DNA from: Candidatus Zixiibacteriota bacterium
GTDB lineage: Bacteria > Zixibacteria > MSB-5A5 > DSPP01
DNA length: 64,000 nucleotides
Direction: 5' to 3'
Assembly: GCA_022614805.1 (NCBI GenBank)
Contig: JAKEHY010000002.1
Location: 7,193 to 71,192 of the forward strand
The notes under the pieces are model-generated. The model did not search any database, was not told the origin of the DNA, and saw only the letters and a list, made by a program, of their open reading frames with translations. The translations under genes were made by a program, and so were the position numbers. Shown here piece after piece: positions 1-10,264 of the stretch. The stretch's first letter is position 1, and every line of letters begins with the position of its first letter.

Positions 1-143
1 AGGTCCACTTCTTCAAAAAGCTTTTTATAGGAAAGCGCCGCCGCCAGTTCGTCTCCGGGGGGGTTGACCGTGTTGATGCGGATGACCTCCGAGAGGATTT
101 TGATCCCCTCCTCTCCGGCTTTGGTAAAATCAATCTGTGGCAT
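1..143 (-). CDS. M20-family metallopeptidase, N-terminal fragment
   Basis: This leftward gene starts with ATG at 141-143 and runs off the left edge, leaving 47 complete codons. The visible protein begins MPQIDFTKAGEEGIKILSEV and contains IRINTVNPPGDE. That motif matches the conserved N-terminal segment of M20/M25/M40 zinc peptidases (ArgE, DapE and dipeptidase relatives), which hydrolyse amide bonds of N-acyl amino acids or short peptides. The zinc ligands lie further in and are not visible, so the substrate cannot be inferred. It diverges from the sensor kinase at 479, and a parS site lies between them. Confidence 0.7.
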   Translation of the reverse strand, partial: MPQIDFTKAGEEGIKILSEVIRINTVNPPGDELAAALSYKKLFEEVD

Positions 144-478
144 ACATCTCCGTCAAACAGTTGTCTCCCCAATATACCGCTCCGGTCGGCATAATCAACT
201 TCCGGCGGACGGCCAATCTGCCAGCCGGTTTCGGCGCGCCTTCCCCAAAAATCCCGGTTCCCTTTTCGGCAACTCAAAGCAGGGTTTTATCTTGGAACAA
301 TTGTTTCACGTGAAACAACTTAGCCAACCCACCTCTCCGAGGAGGGCCCAATCCTCGATTGACTTGAGGCGCGTTAAAGCTTAGCTTTAGGGTAGCGAGA
401 GAGGCGGAAGACGGCCCGAGCCGTTTCCGGGAGGCGATGGTTCAATCCAAGAGGAAAAACTGCCGAAGTTAGAAATGG
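144..478. other. Divergent intergenic region with parS
   Basis: This 335-base gap separates the M20 peptidase start from the sensor-kinase start. The only clear element is the parS palindrome at 302-317, annotated separately. I see no tRNA, no strong terminator and no convincing coding frame. Readable frames here lack a ribosome binding site and resemble no family I know. Confidence 0.5.
302..317. promoter_or_regulatory. parS: parS centromere site (ParB binding)
   Basis: The 16-base perfect palindrome TGTTTCACGTGAAACA equals the consensus bound by chromosomal ParB/Spo0J in many phyla. ParB nucleates here and spreads, directing origin segregation with ParA and SMC loading. An identical copy lies at 52315-52330. 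Two exact 16-mers in 64 kb is far above chance. Sites usually cluster around the replication origin, so this argues for an origin-proximal window. No parA or parB gene is in view. Confidence 0.88.
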
Positions 479-1822
479 ATGAGCATGCCCGATTTTGACA
501 CGTCCGAAAAGCTGCCCGAAAAAGTGGAGGTTTTGCGCCAAGCCGTGGAAGCCAAAATCACCCAGTTGACCGAGGCCAACCGGGCGCACCGGCGCAAAAT
601 CTTCGACCTCTACACCATTTTTGAAATTTCCCGGCATTTGAACGGAATGCTGGAAACGGAGTCGCTTTTGGACTCCATTTTGCTCACCGCCATCGGCCAG
701 ATAGGGGTCTCCGGCGCCGCCATCGCCATAGAGAAAAACCGGGAGGAGGGCCGGCTCACTTTCGTCAAAGCCAAAGGCATTTTGAGCAGCCGTTGGGAGG
801 GGATTTCCTGCGACAAGGGCGGCGTTCTGTGTCAATTTCTCTTGCGCCGCAATCAGGCCATCCTGTTGAAGGAGTTGGAGGAAAAAATCGGCGGCCAGAC
901 CGGCGAGGTGGAAAAGCTGAAAACCGTCGAGGCGGAACTGGTGATTCCCCTCTCGGTTAAAAACCGGCTGGAGGGGATTTTGGTGCTCGCCGGAAAAATC
1001 TCCGGCCTCCCCTTTGCCGAAAACGACACCGAGTTTCTTTCCATTCTGGCCAACCAGCTGGCGGTGACGGTCGAAAACGCCCGGCTCTACGAAATGGAGA
1101 AAAACTCCAACCTGCAACTGCGCGAAACCCAGAACCAGCTCATCCGGCTGGAAAAACTGGCCGCTTTGGGGGAGCTTTCCGCCACCATCGCCCACGAGGT
1201 CAACAACCCTTTGGGCATCATCAAAAATTATCTGGCCCTGATTTCCCAAGAGCTCACTCCGGAAGACCCCAATTATCCCTTCTATCAGGTTATCAAGGAG
1301 GAGGTGGACCGCATCGCCAAAATCGTCCGGCAGCTTTTGGATTTTTACCGGCCGAAAGCGGAAGAAATTGCCTCCGTGGACCTTTCCCGGATTCTGGACG
1401 AAACCGTCGTGCTGCTTGAAAAACAGCTGGCCTCCTCCAACATCGAAGTGGTAAAAAATCTCCCCCGCCACCTGCCCAAAATCGAGGCCTCCCCGGCCCA
1501 GTTAAAACAGGTTTTTCTGAATCTCTTGATGAACGCACGCGAAGTGATGCCGGAGGGAGGCCGGCTGGAGGTCACCACCCGCTCCGAAAACGGCTACGTG
1601 GAGGCCGAAGTGGCCGACAGCGGGGAGGGGATTCCCCCGGAAAATCTGGAGAAAATTTTTGAACCGTTTTTCACCACCAAAAGGGAAAAAGGGGGCACCG
1701 GGCTGGGGCTTTCCGTTTGCCTGGGCATCGTCAGCAAAACCGGGGGCACCATCCGGGCCAGGAATCGAACGCCCAAAGGGGCGGCCTTCATCGTCCGGGT
1801 GCCGGTGAAAGAAAAGGTATGA
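479..1822 (+). CDS. Soluble sensor histidine kinase with GAF domain
   Basis: This 447-residue two-component kinase has no membrane segment and so probably senses a cytoplasmic signal. An N-terminal coiled region (1-45) is followed by a GAF-type sensor domain (about 50-205). The dimerization/phosphoacceptor domain carries the H-box AHEVNNPLG with the phospho-histidine at residue 239. The ATPase domain follows, with N-box [15 protein letters not shown]1 box [11 protein letters not shown]-box EPFFTTK and G2 box GTGLGLS. No strong ribosome site precedes the start, and ATG 485 is an alternative. Its TGA overlaps the ATG of the next gene, so the two are translationally coupled and probably act in one signalling route. 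Confidence 0.92.
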   Translation: MSMPDFDTSEKLPEKVEVLRQAVEAKITQLTEANRAHRRKIFDLYTIFEISRHLNGMLETESLLDSILLTAIGQIGVSGAAIAIEKNREEGRLTFVKAKGILSSRWEGISCDKGGVLCQFLLRRNQAILLKELEEKIGGQTGEVEKLKTVEAELVIPLSVKNRLEGILVLAGKISGLPFAENDTEFLSILANQLAVTVENARLYEMEKNSNLQLRETQNQLIRLEKLAALGELSATIAHEVNNPLGIIKNYLALISQELTPEDPNYPFYQVIKEEVDRIAKIVRQLLDFYRPKAEEIASVDLSRILDETVVLLEKQLASSNIEVVKNLPRHLPKIEASPAQLKQVFLNLLMNAREVMPEGGRLEVTTRSENGYVEAEVADSGEGIPPENLEKIFEPFFTTKREKGGTGLGLSVCLGIVSKTGGTIRARNRTPKGAAFIVRVPVKEKV

Positions 1823-3888
1823 AAAGGGTTTTAATCGTCGACGACGAGGAGCGGATTTGCCAGTCCCTTTCGGCCCTGTTGGGCCGGGAGGGATATTCCA
1901 TCGAAACCGCTACCAATGGCGAAGCCGCCATCGCCAAAATCGCAGCGACTTCCTACGACCTGATTTTATCGGATATCAAAATGCCCAAGGCAGATGGAAT
2001 GACCGTTTTGAAAAGGGCACGTCAAGCCGACCCGGAGGCGCTGGTGGTTTTGATGACCGGCTACGCCTCATTGGAGTCGGCCATAGCGGCCGTTTCCTCG
2101 GGGGCTTACGAGTACATTATGAAACCGGTCGAGATTGAAGAACTGAAGCGGCTGGTCAAGCGGGCCGTCGACAAACGCGAAGTCGATTTGGCCAAACGGA
2201 CGTTGATGGTCGAGTTGTCCGAAACCAATCAGCGCTTGAAGCGGGAAATTTCGCATAAGGAAGCCCTCTATCAGGCCGCCCTGTCGCTTTCGGCCAGCCA
2301 AAAGTTAGACGGGCTATTGCAGCGAATCGTTACCCTGGCGGCCGGCGTTTTGGGCGCCCGGGTCGGCTCCATAATGCTTTTGGACCCCGAGGGAAAATTC
2401 CTTTCAATCCGCGCCGCCCTGGGGCTCTCGTCCGAGATAATCGAAACTACCCGGCTGGAGCTCGGCGCCTCTATTGCCGGTCGTGCCGCCCAGTCCGGCC
2501 TGCCGATTTTGGTGAAGGACTTGGAAACCGACCCCCGCTTTGCCCGCGCCAGCCTGCAGAAGTACGAGACCAAATCCCTTTTGTCCGTGCCTCTAAAGCT
2601 GGGAGAAAAGGTTTTGGGGGTTTTGAACCTGGCGGACAAGCAGGATGCCAGTTCCTTTACCGAAGAGGACTTGAACCTGCTTTCCGCCTTCGCGTCTTTG
2701 GCCGCTCTGGCGCTTTCCGATGCCCAGAACTATCAGGAGAGCCGGGCCAAGGTGGCCGAGCTTTCCGCCTTATACCAGATTGCCACCCGGCTCTCCAACC
2801 TGGACCGCTACGAGGAGATGACCCGGATTGTGGTGGAAACTCTGGGGAAGTTGATGGAAATCCAGACCGGTTTGTGGTTCACCTACGACCCGGAAAAGGA
2901 AAAATTGCAGCTCGCTTCCGAGGTGGGGCAAAACCACCGCCCCCGCTCATCCCCGCTGGAGCTCCCCCTCTCCAAAGCCGAGGCCGAGGCCGAAGACCGC
3001 GCCCTCTTCCGCTCCCATCTTTCAATGAAAATTGAAAAGGCCTACGGCCAAAAGATGCACTTTCTTTTGTTGCCGCTTTTCGGGCCGAAGATGCTGGACG
3101 GCGTTTTGGTTTTGGGCCGGGCCGACCGGAAACGCTACACGGAGGAGGAGGAACGGCTCGCCTTGATTGTCACTTCCCAAGCCGCCACCGTGTTCGAGCG
3201 CCAGCGCTCGATTTTGAACGCCGCCCGGCTGGTGACGATGGGGAATATGATGACCGAAATTACCCACGATTTGAAAAAACCGCTGACCAACGTGCGGGGG
3301 GGGCTGCAGATTCTGCGGGACAAATGGGACGAGCTGGAGGAAAAGGACAAAATTCTGGCCTCGCTGGAGCAGGAGGCGATGCGTCTGTCCGATATGGTCA
3401 AGGAGTTGTTGGACTTTTCCAACCCCCGCAAATACGAGCGCCAGCCCAAAAATCTGGCCGACCTGGTGCGGCGGGCCTTGAAGCTGGTGGAGGGGGATTT
3501 GGCCAAAAAGAACGTCCGGCTGGAGCTTTCGCTGTCGGAGGATTTGCCCCGGGTTTTGGTGAACGAAAACGAAATCGTGGAGTTGATTTTGAATATGGTG
3601 CTGAACGCCCTGGAAAGCCTGCCGGAAGGAAAGCGGTTGACCCTAACGCTTTCGCCCGTCAAGCACGGCCAGGAAAAATACGTCCGCTTTACGATTTCGG
3701 ACGAAGGGGCCGGCATCGAGCCGGAGCATTTGAGCCGGATTTTCGAGCGCTACTTCACCACCAAGGAGTCCGGCACCGGCTTGGGGCTGGCAATTGTCGA
3801 CCGCATCGTCAAAGCCCACGGCGGGAAGATTGACGTGGATTCCACCCCCGGCATTGGCACCACCTTCAAAATCGATTTCCCGTACTAA
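1819..3888 (+). CDS. Receiver-first hybrid histidine kinase with two GAF domains
   Basis: This 689-residue protein starts at ATG 1819, inside the stop of the upstream kinase (ATGA overlap). An N-terminal receiver domain (about 1-120) has acidic pocket VDDEE and phospho-acceptor Asp52 in [10 protein letters not shown]. Two GAF-like domains (about 150-310 and 320-470) follow, then a histidine kinase module with His483 in [10 protein letters not shown]-box [12 protein letters not shown] and G2 box GTGLGLA. Because the receiver precedes the kinase, the upstream kinase could phosphorylate Asp52 to control this second kinase; that relay is inferred from the gene pair. No DNA-binding output domain is present, so the final regulator must lie elsewhere. 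Confidence 0.9.
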   Translation: MKRVLIVDDEERICQSLSALLGREGYSIETATNGEAAIAKIAATSYDLILSDIKMPKADGMTVLKRARQADPEALVVLMTGYASLESAIAAVSSGAYEYIMKPVEIEELKRLVKRAVDKREVDLAKRTLMVELSETNQRLKREISHKEALYQAALSLSASQKLDGLLQRIVTLAAGVLGARVGSIMLLDPEGKFLSIRAALGLSSEIIETTRLELGASIAGRAAQSGLPILVKDLETDPRFARASLQKYETKSLLSVPLKLGEKVLGVLNLADKQDASSFTEEDLNLLSAFASLAALALSDAQNYQESRAKVAELSALYQIATRLSNLDRYEEMTRIVVETLGKLMEIQTGLWFTYDPEKEKLQLASEVGQNHRPRSSPLELPLSKAEAEAEDRALFRSHLSMKIEKAYGQKMHFLLLPLFGPKMLDGVLVLGRADRKRYTEEEERLALIVTSQAATVFERQRSILNAARLVTMGNMMTEITHDLKKPLTNVRGGLQILRDKWDELEEKDKILASLEQEAMRLSDMVKELLDFSNPRKYERQPKNLADLVRRALKLVEGDLAKKNVRLELSLSEDLPRVLVNENEIVELILNMVLNALESLPEGKRLTLTLSPVKHGQEKYVRFTISDEGAGIEPEHLSRIFERYFTTKESGTGLGLAIVDRIVKAHGGKIDVDSTPGIGTTFKIDFPY

Positions 3889-3913
3889 AGTTTCTGGAAT
3901 AAACGGTAAACGT

Positions 3914-3939
3914 AGGGGCACAATATATTGTGCCCTTTT
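3914..3939. terminator. Palindromic hairpin at convergent gene ends
   Basis: A perfect 20-base palindrome (3916-3935, core GGGCACAATA and its complement) is followed by TTTT. It sits between the convergent ends of the hybrid kinase and the propeller gene and could terminate rightward transcription. Its flanks (GTAGGGGC ... GCCC) resemble the dispersed palindromic repeats elsewhere in the window, so it may be a repeat copy used as a terminator. Confidence 0.6.
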
Positions 3940-3943
3940 GCCA

Positions 3944-5464
3944 TCAGCACGGCGCTGGCGCAGACGAAAACACCATTCGCAGCAAAATCACAATATCCGC
4001 CCCTGAAAGCCGTCCATCGCAATTCAAATCGCAAGCCGCAGGTGCCGCCGGTAGCGGTACACCTGAAAACGTGTAGTTGACACAGAAAATGACGTCTTCA
4101 AAACTCAAAATTCCATCCAAATTCAAATCACCTTTTAATTGGGGAAGGGGAGCATATTTGATGGTGAGAAAATCATTCTTGGTGGAGCCGGTAACAAAAA
4201 CATTTCCTTTTCCATCAACGGCTATTGCATTGCCAACCGTGTTGTAATCGTATTCCTCGTCACCATATCGCTTTTCCCAAAGCAAATCTCCTTCTGGGTC
4301 ATATTTAATAGTAGCAACATACCAGGCATCATATCCGGTGATGTAGATATTTCCCGTGCTGTCCAAAGCCATAGCTTTTGGTTCCCTCGGCTGTCCAAAA
4401 TTGATTCCTCTATATGCCCGATACCAAAGTTGAGTTCCTCCTGAATCGTATTTTATAGCTGTCCAAGCTATGTCATCAGGAACAGAAAAGTAATTACCCA
4501 CCACGTAAGCATTGCCTTGTTTGTCAGAAGCAACAAAAGACGCTCCTTGAGACTCCTCCGCTCTACTATTAGAACGTTTAAGCCAAAGCTGATTTCCAGC
4601 GGAGTCATATTTGATGGTCGCATAATTACTGTCGCTGCCGCCCGTAACATAAACATTGCCATTCGACCCTACGGCTACGTCAATGGCAACGTCGTTGCCA
4701 TTTGACGGCCCGTCGTAGCGTCTGACCCATAAGGTATCTCCATTGGGAGCATACTTGATGGTGGCATAATCATAGGAGGTTCCGCCCCAGCTTTTCCCGG
4801 TCACATAAACGTTCCCTAAAGCATCTACCTCTATGGCGTATGAGTCATCGTCGGAATCTCCTGGACCATTATATCTCTTCACCCATACCTCATTACCTAA
4901 AGAATCATATTTTATGGTGGCATAGTCATAGGTTGAGCCAACATCGGCGCTTCGTCCGGTGATATAGACATTGCCGGAGTTATCTATGGCTAAACTCGGC
5001 TCTTCCTCATTATCATTTCCGGGTCCATTGTATCTTCTTACCCAAGCCGTATCCCCATTCGGATAATACTTGATGGCGGCAAAATCCTGGCTTGTGCCAA
5101 AACCATTACTTTCGCCGGCAACATAGATATTACCGAAGCTGTCAACATCTATTGCGTAGGCATAATCGCCAAAACCGCCGGGGCCATTGTATCTTCTTAA
5201 CCAAGCCGTATCCCCATTCGGCAAATATTTTATGGTACAGTAATCGTAGCCGGTGGTGCTGTCGAAGCTGGAGCCGGTGACGTAAACGTTGCCGCTTGAA
5301 TCGATGGCGATGGCGACGGCCCTGTCATCCCCGTTCCCCGGCCCGGTGTACCGCCGCACCCAGGCGGTGTCAACTTCCTGGGAAAAAGCAAAGCAGGGCC
5401 ACAGGCAAAATAGGGTGCAAAGGGAGAGTGCGATTCTGGCTGGGATTTTTGAAAGGCGGGGCAT
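3944..5464 (-). CDS. Secreted SBBP-type beta-propeller protein with C-terminal dockerin-like domain
   Basis: This 506-residue protein starts with a signal peptide (hydrophobic 10-27, then FAFSQE). About seven to eight tandem repeats of roughly 50 residues follow, each with a DSSGNVYVTG-like strand and a YATIKY..NGDT.W..RYNGPG segment. This is the SBBP beta-propeller repeat pattern seen in secreted or surface proteins. The last 65 residues (GDLNLDGILSFEDV and CDLNCDGRLSGADI) form two calcium-loop repeats like a type I dockerin or EF-hand-like anchor, each starting at a GDxNxDG motif. The middle of the gene is more AT-rich than its neighbours. The ligand or partner is unknown, and no cohesin is visible nearby. 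Confidence 0.8.
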   Translation of the reverse strand: MPRLSKIPARIALSLCTLFCLWPCFAFSQEVDTAWVRRYTGPGNGDDRAVAIAIDSSGNVYVTGSSFDSTTGYDYCTIKYLPNGDTAWLRRYNGPGGFGDYAYAIDVDSFGNIYVAGESNGFGTSQDFAAIKYYPNGDTAWVRRYNGPGNDNEEEPSLAIDNSGNVYITGRSADVGSTYDYATIKYDSLGNEVWVKRYNGPGDSDDDSYAIEVDALGNVYVTGKSWGGTSYDYATIKYAPNGDTLWVRRYDGPSNGNDVAIDVAVGSNGNVYVTGGSDSNYATIKYDSAGNQLWLKRSNSRAEESQGASFVASDKQGNAYVVGNYFSVPDDIAWTAIKYDSGGTQLWYRAYRGINFGQPREPKAMALDSTGNIYITGYDAWYVATIKYDPEGDLLWEKRYGDEEYDYNTVGNAIAVDGKGNVFVTGSTKNDFLTIKYAPLPQLKGDLNLDGILSFEDVIFCVNYTFSGVPLPAAPAACDLNCDGRLSGADIVILLRMVFSSAPAPC

Positions 5465-5556
5465 CTTGGGTTTTCTCCCGCTGGTTGGGAATAATATAGT
5501 AGAAAAGCAACGAAGGAAAGCAAGAAAAATTACCCCCTCCGGGCTGGCGGTTGGTT

Positions 5557-5597
5557 TAACCTCCCCTTAATCCCCTCCTTCGTAAGGAGGGGACAAA
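5557..5597. repeat. Dispersed inverted repeat, CTCCCC/GGGGAG family
   Basis: The segment has arms around CCCCTCCTT ... AAGGAGGGG with a short CGT loop and begins with TAACCTCCCCTTAATCCCC. The same left arm recurs at 62445-62470, where its right arm is at 62499-62511. This is an intergenic repeat family, upstream of the propeller gene and downstream of the peptidase gene. Confidence 0.65.
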
Positions 5598-5629
5598 GAA
5601 AGGCAGTGATTGAAGATTAGAGGGGAAAT

Positions 5630-5691
5630 GGGCGGTTCGTGAACCGCCCCTACAAATACAAAGATGGGCAACCACTGAGAGTTGCCCCTAC
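5630..5691. repeat. Two adjacent GGGC...GCCCCTAC palindromic repeats
   Basis: Two hairpin units lie in tandem, 5630-5653 and 5666-5691. Each begins GGGC and ends GCCCCTAC, with a self-complementary centre that differs between them. The first is identical over 24 bases to the copy inside the groES-groEL gap (7146-7169). These look like REP-like or miniature mobile palindromes and may also affect transcript ends. Confidence 0.7.
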
Positions 5692-5705
5692 AAAAAAAGA
5701 AAGAA

Positions 5706-6638
5706 TTAAATCTTGATTCCGGCTTTTACATCTCCGGTTTTATCAGAATAGGCGAACGCCATCCTTGGCGTGTTGTGATAAAGCCCGATTTGGCCTTTGG
5801 GCGTGACTAAAATCGCTCCGCCGTAGCCATCCACCCGCCGCCGCATCTCTTCCACTGCCCTTTTGACGGCCACACGCGCAGATGCTCCGCCCTCGAGGTA
5901 GGACAAAACCCGTCTTGCCAGCCCAATGCGAATAATCCCCTCTCCCCAACCGGTGCAGCTTACTGCACCCAACGTATTGTCCGCATAAGTTCCTGCTCCA
6001 ATGACGGGCGTGTCGCCGACCCGCCCGGCCATCTTACGCGGGGTGCCGCCGGTGGAGGTAGCAGCAGCCAGATTGCCCCAAGAATCGAGGGCGACTGCCC
6101 CGACAGTCCCTTTGGGATGGCCGGAAAAAACTGTCTTGGCGTGAAATCCTTTCTTTTTCCTCAATTTTTTCCAGAGTCCCAGCTCTCGGCCCGTCAAAAG
6201 CGCCGTGGTGGGGCAAAATTTCGTCCCCATTTTCCGAGCGAATTTTTCCGCCCCGGTTCCGACCAGCAACAAATGGTCGGTCTTCTCCATTATTTTCCGG
6301 GCAAATGTGACTGGATGGAGCAGCCGGCGGACGGCGGCCACTGCCCCGGCTTTGAGCTTGGCTCCATCCATTATGGAAGCATCCAACTCCACTTCGCCAT
6401 CTTCGTTCAAGAAAGAACCGCACCCGGCATCAAAGGTGGGGTCGGCTTCCAACTGCCGCACGGCGGCTTCTACTGCATCCAAGGCCGGACCGCCGGACTG
6501 CAAAACCTCCAGCCCGACCCGACACCCCATCCGGCACCCTTCGATATGTTCCGGCCAAGTTGCTTTTGGTATATCCCACGCCCCGCCGTGTACGACTATG
6601 ACCGGTTGAGTTTTTTTCTTTGGCATTGGGGCGGGCAA
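5706..6638 (-). CDS. Isoaspartyl peptidase / plant-type L-asparaginase
   Basis: This 310-residue Ntn-hydrolase of the glycosylasparaginase family hydrolyses isoaspartyl dipeptides, and often asparagine, and activates itself by autocleavage. The first strand VIVVHGGAWD is typical of the family. The predicted cleavage and nucleophile Thr178 sits in HPKGTVGAVALD, followed by the substrate loop TSTGGTPRKMAGRVGDTP and the GAGTYAD motif. Length matches the family (about 300-320). The start may be ATG 6638 or ATG 6626. No signal peptide is seen, so it is likely cytoplasmic and used in repair or recycling of damaged peptides. It diverges from groES. Confidence 0.9.
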   Translation of the reverse strand: MPAPMPKKKTQPVIVVHGGAWDIPKATWPEHIEGCRMGCRVGLEVLQSGGPALDAVEAAVRQLEADPTFDAGCGSFLNEDGEVELDASIMDGAKLKAGAVAAVRRLLHPVTFARKIMEKTDHLLLVGTGAEKFARKMGTKFCPTTALLTGRELGLWKKLRKKKGFHAKTVFSGHPKGTVGAVALDSWGNLAAATSTGGTPRKMAGRVGDTPVIGAGTYADNTLGAVSCTGWGEGIIRIGLARRVLSYLEGGASARVAVKRAVEEMRRRVDGYGGAILVTPKGQIGLYHNTPRMAFAYSDKTGDVKAGIKI

Positions 6639-6734
6639 GGTATTCGATTTCTCTTTTTATTGCAAGAGAGGTGACCCCACCCCTGTCCCCCTCAAGGGGA
6701 GGGAAATGACTGCTTTAAGATTAAAAAAATCCAC

Positions 6735-6765
6735 TTGATTTTTTGACTAAAAATGTGTATATACT
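6735..6765 (+). promoter_or_regulatory. Probable sigma-70 promoter of groESL
   Basis: A TTGATT -35 element (6735-6740) and a TATATA/TATACT -10 region (6758-6765) are spaced by 17-19 bases. They lie immediately upstream of the CIRCE operator, so the start site would fall within or next to the operator, as expected for HrcA control. Confidence 0.6.
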
Positions 6766-6766
6766 G

Positions 6767-6793
6767 TTAGCACTCATCGAAAATGAGTGCTAA
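6767..6793 (+). promoter_or_regulatory. CIRCE operator (HrcA binding site)
   Basis: The inverted repeat TTAGCACTC-N9-GAGTGCTAA is an exact CIRCE element. HrcA binds it to repress chaperone operons and releases it when GroEL is titrated by misfolded protein. It lies between the promoter and groES. No hrcA gene is in this window. Confidence 0.96.
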
Positions 6794-6848
6794 CAGTATA
6801 AGTTAAGTTGTTGAAAAACAATAACATAAATGTAAAAGGAGGAAGTAT

Positions 6849-7139
6849 ATGCAAATAAGACCTTTAGCCGACCGGGTCGTAATCAAGCCGATTGACGAGA
6901 CCGAGGTTAAAAAGGGCGGGATTATCATCCCCGACACCGCCAAGGAGAAACCGCAGGAAGGGGAAATCGTCGAAGTCGGCCCCGGCCGGATTACCGACGA
7001 CGGCAAAAAAATTTCCCTCGAAGTGAAAAAAGGGGACAAAGTGCTGTACGGTAAATACTCCGGCACGGAGATCACCGTTGACAACGCCGATTATTTGATT
7101 CTGCGCGAGACGGACATTTTAGCGGTTTTTGAAAAGTAG
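6849..7139 (+). CDS. groES: Co-chaperonin GroES
   Basis: This 96-residue protein forms the heptameric lid of the GroEL folding chamber in the cytoplasm. It begins [14 protein letters not shown], and residues 19-30 ([12 protein letters not shown]) form the mobile loop that contacts GroEL. It ends with the usual ILAVFE. A strong AGGAGG ribosome site sits just before the ATG. It is the first gene of the CIRCE-controlled operon. The 60-base gap to groEL contains a palindromic repeat, which is unusual for this operon. Confidence 0.98.
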   Translation: MQIRPLADRVVIKPIDETEVKKGGIIIPDTAKEKPQEGEIVEVGPGRITDDGKKISLEVKKGDKVLYGKYSGTEITVDNADYLILRETDILAVFEK

Positions 7140-7145
7140 GCGTAA

Positions 7146-7169
7146 GGGCGGTTCGTGAACCGCCCCTAC
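7146..7169. repeat. Palindromic repeat inside the groES-groEL gap
   Basis: This is the GGGC...GCCCCTAC palindrome, identical over 24 bases to 5630-5653. It would form a hairpin in the groESL transcript between the two genes, upstream of the groEL ribosome site (AAGGAG). It could modulate the ratio of the two proteins or stabilise part of the message, but no T-run follows, so it is not a standard terminator. Confidence 0.75.
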
Positions 7170-7193
7170 AACAATCTGAAGAAAAGGAGATAA

Positions 7194-8828
<1,635 letters not shown>

Positions 8829-8847
8829 ACCGAAACAGGGAAACAAA

Positions 8848-8880
8848 AGAACCCCCCGGCTTTGGCCGGGGGGTTCTTTA
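8848..8880 (+). terminator. Rho-independent terminator of groESL
   Basis: A 13-bp stem (AGAACCCCCCGGC, loop TTTG, GCCGGGGGGTTCT) is followed by TTATTGTT. It lies 20 bases after the groEL stop. Confidence 0.92.
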
Positions 8881-8891
8881 TTGTTGTGTCT

Positions 8892-8943
8892 TTCGTAGGC
8901 GGCATTTTAATGCCGCTGCCGGGTTAAAACCCGGCCTACGAAA
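8892..8943. repeat. Two-lobed palindromic element with TTCGTAGGC ends
   Basis: Outer arms TTCGTAGGC and GCCTACGAA enclose two internal hairpins, one around GGCATTTTAATGCC and one around CCGGGTTAAAACCCGG. The result is a cruciform-like element of about 52 bases. The design (terminal inverted repeats around smaller hairpins) recalls the element at 31330-31397. It lies between the groEL terminator and the end of queF. Confidence 0.65.
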
Positions 8944-8952
8944 TTTTCAGGA

Positions 8953-9306
8953 TTATTTGTTCGGATAGCTCGCCGTCACTACCGTGTGGATGTTGCCGCG
9001 GGGGTTGAAATCGCCGACAATGGTCATTTTGCGGGGGGATAAAATTTTGACCAAATCCTCCAGAATCCGGTTGACGGCGTTTTCGTGGAAAATTCCCACG
9101 TCCCGAAAACTCTGGATGTAGAACTTCAGCGTTTTCAACTCGATGCATTTTTTATCCGGGACGTAGTCGATTTTAATCACAGCGAAATCCGGCAGGCCGG
9201 AGCGGGGGCAGACGCAGGTGAACTCCGGGCAGGAGATGGAAATGACGTAGTCCCGCCCGGGATATTGATTCTCAAACGCCTCCAGAATTTCCGGCTTGAT
9301 GGGCAC
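8953..9306 (-). CDS. queF: NADPH-dependent preQ0 reductase QueF (short type)
   Basis: This 117-residue enzyme reduces the nitrile 7-cyano-7-deazaguanine (preQ0) to the amine preQ1 in queuosine biosynthesis. The catalytic motif TCVCPRSGLPDFA has the thioimide-forming Cys33 and the proton donor Asp40; the signature KFYIQSFRDVGIFHE follows. It is the short unimodular form rather than the bimodular E. coli form. The start is GTG at 9304-9306, with only a weak ribosome site. It stands alone, 16 kb from queD-queE-queC, whose product it would use. Confidence 0.93.
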   Translation of the reverse strand: MPIKPEILEAFENQYPGRDYVISISCPEFTCVCPRSGLPDFAVIKIDYVPDKKCIELKTLKFYIQSFRDVGIFHENAVNRILEDLVKILSPRKMTIVGDFNPRGNIHTVVTASYPNK

Positions 9307-9375
9307 GTTTTCTATATAAGAAAACCGGTTTTGGATGGCAAGAGGAAGGAAAAAACGAAAATTTGAAGAAAAAAA

Positions 9376-10137
9376 CTACGCGGCCGAGCCGTCTTCGCCG
9401 TGCTGAAAATTGGCCGGATGGACGCTCTCAATCGCGCGGTACAGCTCTTCCAGTTTGAACGGCTTTTTCAACAGCCACTCGGCTCCGGCGGAGGTGGTCT
9501 CCGTTTCCGAAAAACTCTGGCCGGTAATCAAAGCCACCGGCAGATAGGGATTTTCCCTCTTCAGCCGGTTCAAAAGCTCCACCCCGTGGAGGTCCGGCAA
9601 ATTCAAATCCAGAATGGCGAAGCGCACGGGGTACTCTTTGGCGAATTTCAAAGCCTGGGCGGCATTGCAGGCCTTCAAGGGGGCATATCCCCGGGTCTTC
9701 AAGCTGTCCCCCAAAAATTCCAAAAATATCGGGTCATCCTCCACCACCAAAACCACCACCGCGTCTGACTTTTTCCCCAAAACTTCCTCCATCGCCTGCT
9801 CGATTTGAGAAATCCGGAAGGGTTTGGTCAAAAGCGCCGCCGCCCCGGCCGAACGCGCCCCCTGCAAAAAGTCTTCGTACACGTTGCCGGTAATCATCAC
9901 CACCGGCAGGCCGGCTTTCTTTTTCTGCAGCTCGGCCAGCAGCTCGATGCCGCTTATCTCCGGCATCACGATGTCGGAAATGACCAAATCGAACTTTTCG
10001 GTGTCTATTTTTTTCAGGGCGGTCCGGGCGTTGAAAGCCCCTTCCGCCTGGTAGCCAATGGCTCCGAGCGTTTCCACCAACAGTTCGCAGATGCGGCGGT
10101 CGTCGTCCACGACCAGAATCCGGGCCGGTTCGGGCAT
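9376..10137 (-). CDS. Tandem receiver-domain protein
   Basis: This 253-residue protein consists of two complete response-regulator receiver domains and no output domain. The first (5-122) has VVDDD and phospho-acceptor Asp55 in ISDIVMPEISG. The second (127-243) has VVEDD and Asp177 in LDLNLPDLHG. Both keep the switch Thr/Ser and the Lys (LLTKPF and LLKKPF). ATG 10137 is preceded by AAGGAG on the minus strand. It could relay phosphate between kinases or act through protein binding. It diverges from the phosphoesterase gene at 10265. Confidence 0.88.
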   Translation of the reverse strand: MPEPARILVVDDDRRICELLVETLGAIGYQAEGAFNARTALKKIDTEKFDLVISDIVMPEISGIELLAELQKKKAGLPVVMITGNVYEDFLQGARSAGAAALLTKPFRISQIEQAMEEVLGKKSDAVVVLVVEDDPIFLEFLGDSLKTRGYAPLKACNAAQALKFAKEYPVRFAILDLNLPDLHGVELLNRLKRENPYLPVALITGQSFSETETTSAGAEWLLKKPFKLEELYRAIESVHPANFQHGEDGSAA

Positions 10138-10264
10138 TTTTTCTCCTTGTAGTTTGTATCGGCTTTTCGGGCGCCCGGCTTGACCGAAACTTTGGGTCAC
10201 CCCGGCGGGGGTGGCCGCGTTTGCTTTAAGATTTGACTGAACCCTACCGATAACAGAAAGGGGT

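Noticed and set aside
64-384. Rightward frame near the left edge
   Set aside because: It overlaps the M20 gene start in antisense and contains no recognisable family; it also spans parS.
3944-5464. Regular repeats as a CRISPR array
   Set aside because: The repeats are coding units of about 150 bases that form a beta-propeller, not short repeat-spacer units.
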